Of a DNA stretch of 12,495 nt, positions 6,624-12,495 are shown piece after piece. The stretch comes from Glomus cerebriforme (lineage: Eukaryota; Glomeromycota; Glomeromycetes; Glomerales; Glomeraceae). The stretch lies in the NCBI GenBank assembly GCA_003550305.1, contig QKYT01000304.1, forward strand, positions 81,073-93,567. The letters are read 5' to 3'. The position numbers were made by a program, and so were the translations under genes. Under the pieces are notes generated by a model. That model ran no database searches and was not told where the DNA came from. It saw nothing but the letters and a program-made list of their open reading frames with translations. Within the stretch, counting starts at the first letter, position 1; each line of letters begins with the position of its first letter.

Positions 6624-8774
6624 TTATTCATATTTAATATTTACTTGATATTTTTTACCAGTTTTTTGATTTTCAGCAGTAGCCAAAATTTCTACAGTAC
6701 CAAAAGTTAAAGTAAATAAAATTGTTACATCTTCATAATTATCATTTTCAGGTAACTCAATTTCCCAAGGACGTAATAAACTAACTCCAGGATCAATACA
6801 AAATTTTGCATTAAATGCACTTGTCACATACAGATCAAACCCAATACTGCGTTGCATTATTGAATGTGGTTTAAATTCTCTAACTACTTTCTCGTTTACT
6901 GAGATTTGTTTACCACGTCCTGCAAGTGCGTCGAAAACGATTGTATATCCATTTGGAAGTATTTCTGATGGCGGATCACCTGGTAAAGATCTTCGTATAA
7001 TATCCGTTCCTATAAAACAAGAATATATAAATGTATTAAATTCACTTCGCAATTACGCATTTAAATAGAAAAATTAACGTACCATATGTTCGTTTTAAGA
7101 CACGATTTACCACCGTTTCCACTTGAAGTCCATATTGAACGCCGCCCTCTACGACTGCAGTAATAGGTTGCGTCGGCATAGAAATATTTGGTACAATTTT
7201 ATTAAATTCTTTTATAATTCTTTCTTGTAAATATTTAGATTCACTAAATCCACCAACCAACATAATAGCTGAACATTTTTTATTTGGTTGTTGAGATAAT
7301 TGTCCTTTTATCAAGTCTATAATTTTTTTTATTAAAGGATCAAACATCCCTCTAACATCACTAAATTCAACCCATATTGAATCAGCTCCTTTTAAAAATC
7401 CTTGACTTCTTGCCGCTTCAATAATCGAGGGATAATTTTTTAAAACCACTTCATAACTTTGAAATTCTAATTTTTGTCCGGTAAAAGGAATTTTTACATG
7501 TTTACAAAATTCTTGTACCATATATTGCAATATATTATAATGATTTTTCTCTAACAATTCGATAGTAGAACTTCCTAACTTTCGACCAAGAAATTCTATA
7601 AATTTTTTATCAATATGACTTGATCCACAATTTCCGCTCGTAGATTCTGTTATTTCACCTATCCTATTCTTTGCTAAATATTCATGTCTCGTTAAATTCA
7701 CTGTGCCACCGCCGCAATCCACGACTATAAACGAATCTGATAATATTCGGAATTTATTTTTTAGGAATTTATCAATATTTTACGCGTAAACATCTTTTCT
7801 AAAAAAAATATAAAGATATAACGAACCTCCAGGTTTCAAATTATTTTCTTCCAAAGATTTCAAACAATGTATCGCAGCTGCTTCAGCTAATTTGATGCAA
7901 AAAAAAAAATAAAATAAAATAAATGCAAACTTATTAATATTACAGTTTTAAAAAATCAAATGCTTACGTTCTGTAATAAATATTAGACATCTAGTGTCTT
8001 TTTCTTTCATCAATTTTGCATCAAAAGCGCAATCACGCATTATCGCAATTGCATCATCGTCAAATTCTACCGGTATCTTTAATAAAATAAAATAATTCAG
8101 ACAATTATTATACAATTGATATAATCGATACCGAAAATTTTAATATAAAGTTTACATACCGTAAGTACAATTAACACCTTATTATAAAAATCTAAACCTG
8201 GCCAATGAGTATTTACGCTTATTTTAATCTTTTCGCCTAATTTTTTCAAGTAATCTGTAATAACTTTTTTATAGTCCAATTCATCCGGCAAATAAGGTCT
8301 TTCCGTTAAACCTTTAAATAAAAATAATTTAAATAATTCTATGGGCTTTGATTGATCATCATTAGTATTTCTTCTCTTCTTTGGTTTTTCAGGTAAGGCG
8401 GAAAATCCCCATGATTTCACGGTAGAGTATGCGTCTTGATATTTTACAATTGTTGGAGTTTTACAACCTTTAAAACCTTCCCATTTATTTTCTACAGTGA
8501 TTTCATTTGGATTAGATTTGTTAACATAAGCATATCCCTAAATATTATTTTAATGAACAAATTTGAGAAACCATAAACTGCAAATTATCTTATCAAAAGG
8601 AATTGAATAATTAATTAAACGCTTACGGAAAATATTGTACCGAAGTCTATAAATGTATGAGAAAACGTGATTATTATATTAAAAAGTTTATAAGTGCTTG
8701 TCATTAACCAATTGTCACAAAAAATCATTAAACATACCAATTGCGACGACAACTTCAATATTGTCCTTTGCCAT
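6624..8774 (-). CDS. Hsp70/HSPA12-like ATPase, 7 exons, altered phosphate loops
   Basis: Exons are 8738-8774, 8627-8646, 8160-8537, 7968-8076, 7827-7886, 7083-7736 and 6624-7009, giving 547 residues. All introns are GT-AG with matching phases. The ATPase domain shows phosphate loop 1 DFGTIFS (residues 13-19), EPEAAA (about 181-186), phosphate loop 2 DCGGGTVNL (208-216) and the adenosine motif VGGFSES (362-368). The C-terminal part (about 415-547) is a short beta-rich substrate-domain-like region ending in an FGTVEI...AEN...VNI pattern, with no classical lid. Compared with Hsc70, the second Thr of loop 1 is Ile, the next Tyr is Phe, and the second Asp of loop 2 is Asn. These changes at nucleotide- or metal-contacting positions suggest altered ATP turnover. 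No signal peptide or membrane segment is seen, so it is probably cytosolic. It is divergent from the gene at 9134 and convergent with the coiled-coil gene. The family is clear; substrate and role are unknown. Confidence 0.85.
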
Positions 8775-9133
8775 TTTTCAAAGAGAGGTTTTTTTTTTTT
8801 TTTTACAAAAATAGGTCAATAGGGGGAAACATCAAATTGCGTGTTACGTCGTGAAGGTGATTAAAATTTATATGTTTATAAAGTTTGCTGAAAAGATTAG
8901 ATCCTCTTATAATCTACAGAATTATTTCCTTATTAATTCATGCTTTTTTGTTCAGAACATTGTTCGAACCAATGATTTTTCTTGTAAAACAGCAATTTTT
9001 TCCAAATTCTGAATATATTATGTTTTTTGTAAGAATGTGATAATTGATAAAATTGATTATGCAATAAACCTTAAATAGTAATAGTATATAAATATGCTTA
9101 AATTCAGACAATTAATGACGAGCAAAAACGAAA
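8775..9133. promoter_or_regulatory. shared upstream region of the two Hsp70-like genes
   Basis: These 359 bases separate two divergent start codons and must hold both promoters. Minus-strand TATAAA copies occur at 8867-8872 and 8875-8880, about 95-105 bases from the left gene's ATG. A 16-base T run and a GGGGGAAAC patch follow towards that gene. GAA and TTC triplets cluster at about 8950-8970 and 9000-9015, but their spacing does not fit a proper heat-shock element. Confidence 0.5.
9085..9092 (+). promoter_or_regulatory. TATA box of the right Hsp70-like gene
   Basis: TATATAAA lies 42-49 bases before the ATG at 9134, a good distance for a short fungal 5' leader. Confidence 0.45.
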
Positions 9134-11223
9134 ATGTCCTGGTTAAGAAATATTCGTGTAGTAGTTGGTTTAGGTAAGTAAAGACAAATCAAAACATTAC
9201 GGTTAAAAATAATTTTTTTCTTTTATTTTTAACATATTCTTTAGTTAATTTATTTTTTATTTTTAAATTAGATTTTGGTACCACTTATTCAGTAAGGATT
9301 AAATTATCAAAGTTAGATTAATAATCAAAAAATTATAGATTTATAAAAATTTTTTTATAGGGATTCTCTTATTGTCATGTTGAAAACAGCAAAGATATTC
9401 GCACAAACGACAAATGGCCGGGGGAAGTGAACCTGAAAACAAACACAGTTCTTCAATATGATCAGAATTTCACTAACGTCGTAGCATGGGGATATGCAGC
9501 ATTATCGAAACAGCCAAATCAAAGGAAAAGCATTGAAACGAGACCGGTTGAATTATTTAAATTATATTTGGGTAAATTGCAAAATGATCTTAAACCACCA
9601 CTTCCAGTTCAACTTGGATTTGAGGACGCGATAGCTGATTATCTACGTGAACTCGGAAAGGTAAAAGAATTCATTTTCAAAATAAAAGATGAAGGATTTT
9701 ATGAGAATTAATCCTTGTACAATTCATTCTTTAGAAAATTAAGGAAACGGTTGAGAAGAACGGAGTAGTCTTTACGGAACATGTTCTATTTGTTCTTACT
9801 GTTCCCGCAGAATACTCAGAAAAAGACCAAGATATTATGAGAAAATGCGCATGTACCGCGAATCTCATTAAAGATAAAGACTCGCAAAAGCTACAATTTA
9901 CCACAGAACGTAAGTAATGTCCTAGGAAAAAATTCCTTTATTCATTGATTTTGATCCATTTTATATATTTACAGCTGAAGCTGCAGCAATTTATTGTATG
10001 GAAAATAAATTACACGAGTATGGTCTGTTAACTATAGGAAGTAAGTTCTAAAAGTTCTAAACACTATTCTATTTTCAAATATTTATTATTTAAACGATTT
10101 TTATTTAAATTTTTTAGCGACGTTTATGATTGTTGACTGCGGTGGTGGTACCGTAGATTTAACTACTCGCAAGTTGAACGGAATTAATCCATTGCAATTG
10201 GGTGAAGTTACCGAGCGTATTGGAGATTTCTGTGGAAGCACATTTATTGATAGAGCATTTATTAATTTTTTACGAGAAAAACTCGGAACTCGTGCCATAG
10301 ATCTATTAATAAACCATCATTATGGTCAATTACAATACATGGTTCAAGAATTCTGTCGATGTGTCAAAGAACGTTTCACAGGAGATGATATAGGATTTCG
10401 GTATAATCTAGATATCGAAGAAAATGCTCCAGTTTTAATGCAATATATCAGTAGAGAAATCAGAGAAATCATGGAAGAAGAAGAATGGTTGATCGAGATT
10501 AATTATAATGACGTAAAAGAATGGTTTGATCCTATTGTTGATAGAATTATTGACATGATACATATACAACTTTCAAATAGTCAAAATAATGGAGAAACTT
10601 GCTCAGCAATGTTTTTAGTCGGAGGATTTAGTGAAAGCGAATATTTACAAAAACGAATTAAACAAGAATTTCAAAATGAAGTGAAAATTATTCCTCCTAT
10701 TCAACCTATTGCAGCAATTGTTCGTGGTGCAGCTATGTATGGATTAAGCTTAAAAAATTCGTCCAATGCGCATAAAATGGCTAAACTTAAACGACACGTG
10801 ATTCATTCACGTACTTTGAAATTCACTTACGGGATAAAAATTTTGGGAAAATGGAAAGCTGATATCCATCCTCTTAGACGTAAAATATTTGAAGATAAAA
10901 TTTATCTTTTTGAACCTTTTGTAAAAAGAGGGACAAAAGTAGAAGTCGACAAAAAATTTCCAAAATATGGTTATAAACCTCTTAATACAGCTCAAAAAGC
11001 CTTGAAATTTGAATTGTTTAAAACTACCAAATATGCTGATGCAGTGTATCATGATGAGGATGAGATGGAACTAGTAGGAACGTTACGAATTCTCCTTCCT
11101 GTTGGTTTTAACAGTTCAGTTACCTTTGGATTTTCTTTTGGTCAACTGGAAATTACAGCATTTGCAGAGAATGAACTCAATGGACAAAATTTCCAAACGA
11201 GGTTCGATGTAAAAGATCTTTAA
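9134..11223 (+). CDS. Hsp70/HSPA12-like ATPase, 6 exons, canonical active site
   Basis: Exons are 9134-9173, 9272-9291, 9361-9660, 9735-9909, 9975-10040 and 10118-11223, giving 568 residues. Every intron is GT-AG and every phase fits. The protein begins MSWLRNIRVVVGLDFGTTYS, with phosphate loop 1 at residues 14-20. EPEAAA is at about 178-183, phosphate loop 2 DCGGGTVDL at 207-215, VGGFSESEYLQ at 368-378 and GAAMYG at 404-409. The catalytic and nucleotide-binding positions match active Hsp70-type ATPases. Residues from about 425 form a divergent, beta-rich C-terminal region ending in an FGQLEI...AEN...F pattern, without the lid or EEVD tail of true Hsp70. It is probably a cytosolic HSPA12-like ATPase of unknown client. 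The first 14 residues precede the ATPase core and contain no signal peptide. It converges on the coiled-coil gene at 11329, 105 bases away. Confidence 0.9.
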
Positions 11224-11254
11224 AAGATAATGCAGTTTTATTTGTAAAATATCA

Positions 11255-11260
11255 AATAAA
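11255..11260 (+). terminator. poly(A) signal of the right Hsp70-like gene
   Basis: AATAAA begins 32 bases after the stop at 11223, followed by a T-rich stretch. Confidence 0.5.
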
Positions 11261-11315
11261 TATCGATTTTTTTTAACTACTATACAATGAGAGTTATTAT
11301 GTTAATTTGTGTTAA

Positions 11316-11321
11316 TTTATT
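11316..11321 (-). terminator. poly(A) signal of the right coiled-coil gene
   Basis: A minus-strand AATAAA lies 8 bases after the stop codon at 11329-11331. In this convergent pair the two signals do not cross, unlike in the left pair. Confidence 0.4.
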
Positions 11322-11328
11322 ATATATA

Positions 11329-12495
11329 TTAAATAGTACATTTAGTCTTAGTCTCAATAATTTCCGGCGATGATGGTGGTGGCGATGATGATGGTGGTGG
11401 TGGTGGTGGTGGCGGTGGTGGTGATGGCTGAGATTTTTGAAAAATTATAGCCTTTGTATAAATTTGACGTTTTGATTCATTATTAAATTCTTGTACTATT
11501 AAGGGAAAGAAACAAATATCTACAGCTATATTATCGATTTCTTCATCATTCCATTTTCCCTCCATATAACTCGGATCTATTTTATCATCGCTTTCAAACC
11601 AAATATATTCAGCAATTGGTTCTTGAACTTTAAGTCGAAACCAAAATAAAGTAACAACTTTTTTAATAATGTCACCAGTCATATCTTCGATTTCTTTGTT
11701 TTTTTTAGGATTATTAATTCTACGATATTTACCAATTTCCTTGTTTAATATATCTTTAAAACGTTTAATAAAGTCATGAACAAATAATTTATTATTATTA
11801 TCAACCATATCATTGAAACCTCTATTTCCAAGAGCTGCACAAACTTGTTGACGTAATTTAATAGGCAACACTTTAGTTGATTCATCAATTCCAGTGCGTC
11901 TTTTTTCAAAATTTTTTGATAAATCTATTAATTCTTTAATTTTTTTATATATATGAGTTTCGATTCCATAATGATTATTTGGGTGTTTTTCTGGTTCATC
12001 AAAATATTCTTTTGCATAACTAAAAATTTGTTCAATAACATGACGTTGTAATACGGCTTTAATTAAGGGTTTATTTTCTTTGTCTGTAATGTTCGTTTTG
12101 CTTCCATATTTTTTCAAGAGTTTTCGTACTTCAGGAATATTAATGTCTATACTACCTTTACATATGGTATAATCTTTTAAAGAATCTTGTAAATGTATAA
12201 TATCTTTTTTAAGATTAAAAGGAGTATTTCCATCATTATCTGATAATCGAATATCAGTTGCAGCTCCAAGAGCATACTGATATTTAGAAGCTTCATTAAT
12301 TAAATCAGTATTTTTTTGTTTTAAATCTTCAATTTCTTTATTTTTGTTTTCTAATTTTTTTTCTAGATTTCTATACATTTGTTCATAATCTGGAGGAGCA
12401 TTTATGTCATTTATATTGCTATTATCGTTATCATCTTTAACAACTTTTGAATAAAATTGACCAGAAGGTTTAGTATCCTGCGTTTGAGTTTTTTT
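11329..12495 (-). CDS. coiled-coil protein with uncharacterised domain, 5' end missing
   Basis: The reading frame runs from the right edge of the window, where it is still open at 12495, to a stop at 11329-11331. That is 388 codons without an intron. The first Met in view (12376-12378) lies inside the frame, so the true start is probably outside the window. From the edge come a polar Asn/Asp-rich stretch, a Lys/Glu-rich coiled coil (about 12280-12380) and the conserved domain. The domain carries LQDSLKDY, KLRQQVCAALGNRGF, FWFRLKVQEPIAE, the KIDP motif and IYTKA. The tail is about ten prolines, Ser/Pro mixtures, then ETKTKCTI. It is the intact relative of domain A at 4119-6502, about 80 % identical by eye, but lacks domain B. 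It converges on an Hsp70-like gene. I know no named family; role unknown. Confidence 0.85.
   Translation of the reverse strand, partial: KKTQTQDTKPSGQFYSKVVKDDNDNSNINDINAPPDYEQMYRNLEKKLENKNKEIEDLKQKNTDLINEASKYQYALGAATDIRLSDNDGNTPFNLKKDIIHLQDSLKDYTICKGSIDINIPEVRKLLKKYGSKTNITDKENKPLIKAVLQRHVIEQIFSYAKEYFDEPEKHPNNHYGIETHIYKKIKELIDLSKNFEKRRTGIDESTKVLPIKLRQQVCAALGNRGFNDMVDNNNKLFVHDFIKRFKDILNKEIGKYRRINNPKKNKEIEDMTGDIIKKVVTLFWFRLKVQEPIAEYIWFESDDKIDPSYMEGKWNDEEIDNIAVDICFFPLIVQEFNNESKRQIYTKAIIFQKSQPSPPPPPPPPPPSSSPPPSSPEIIETKTKCTI
11369..11426 (-). repeat. GGT/GAT triplet microsatellite coding for polyproline
   Basis: Plus-strand GGT repeats, interrupted by GAT and GGC, read on the minus strand as CCA and CCG proline codons with TCA and TCG serines. 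They form the protein's Pro/Ser tail. Triplet length changes keep the frame. Nothing like it exists at the matching place in the left coiled-coil gene, where a Ser/Asn-rich linker leads into domain B. Confidence 0.8.

Noticed and set aside
8961..8969. tRNA B-box-like GTTCGAACC here and at 3914-3922
   Set aside because: No A box at the right distance and no cloverleaf can be drawn at either place.
8950..9015. Heat-shock elements in the shared promoter
   Set aside because: TTC and GAA triplets are present, but their gaps are one, four or five bases instead of the required two, so no proper nGAAnnTTCn array exists.
10101..11052. Minus-strand open frames within the right Hsp70-like gene
   Set aside because: They are antisense shadows of the well-supported plus-strand final exon.

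Overview
The window looks like nuclear DNA of an arbuscular mycorrhizal fungus, most likely Rhizophagus or a close relative. Four things support this: strongly AT-rich spacer DNA; spliced genes with short GT-AG introns of 65-98 bases; divergent Hsp70/HSPA12-like ATPases of a type known to be expanded in Glomeromycotina; and a protein-kinase relic with the glycine-loop context typical of the very large Rhizophagus kinase families. The assignment comes from family recognition by eye, not from a search.

Layout. Positions 1-4118 are gene-poor. A GC-richer island at about 531-910 carries a row of short hairpins whose stems differ in sequence but stay paired. Decayed or uncertain coding remnants follow: a two-frame remnant at 1962-2161 (+), a small multi-exon gene or pseudogene at 2259-2868 (-), and a protein-kinase N-lobe relic at 2946-3084 (+).

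Positions 4119-12495 hold four genes in mirror-image order. A coiled-coil gene (4119-6502, +) converges on an Hsp70-like gene (6624-8774, -). A second Hsp70-like gene (9134-11223, +), divergent from the first, converges on a second coiled-coil gene (11329 to beyond 12495, -). The two convergent spacers are only 121 and 105 bases. The two Hsp70-like genes share a 359-base upstream region. I reconstructed both spliced Hsp70-like genes completely: 547 and 568 residues, with all splice phases consistent.

The coiled-coil genes encode a family I do not recognise. It has a coiled-coil N-terminus and a conserved C-terminal domain of about 250 residues. The left copy carried two such domains, A and B. 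Domain A is broken by one nonsense codon and three 1-base frameshifts, with a fourth frameshift in the coiled coil; domain B is open to its stop. The right copy has one domain and a polyproline tail, and runs off the window. The A-type domains of the two copies are close to each other (about 80 % amino-acid identity by eye), while the two Hsp70-like proteins are much more diverged. So the mirror layout did not come from one recent inverted duplication left alone.

No experiment or annotation I know of shows that the Hsp70-like ATPases and the coiled-coil proteins act together. The doubled convergent pairing is the only evidence here for a functional link, and it is the main lead in this window.
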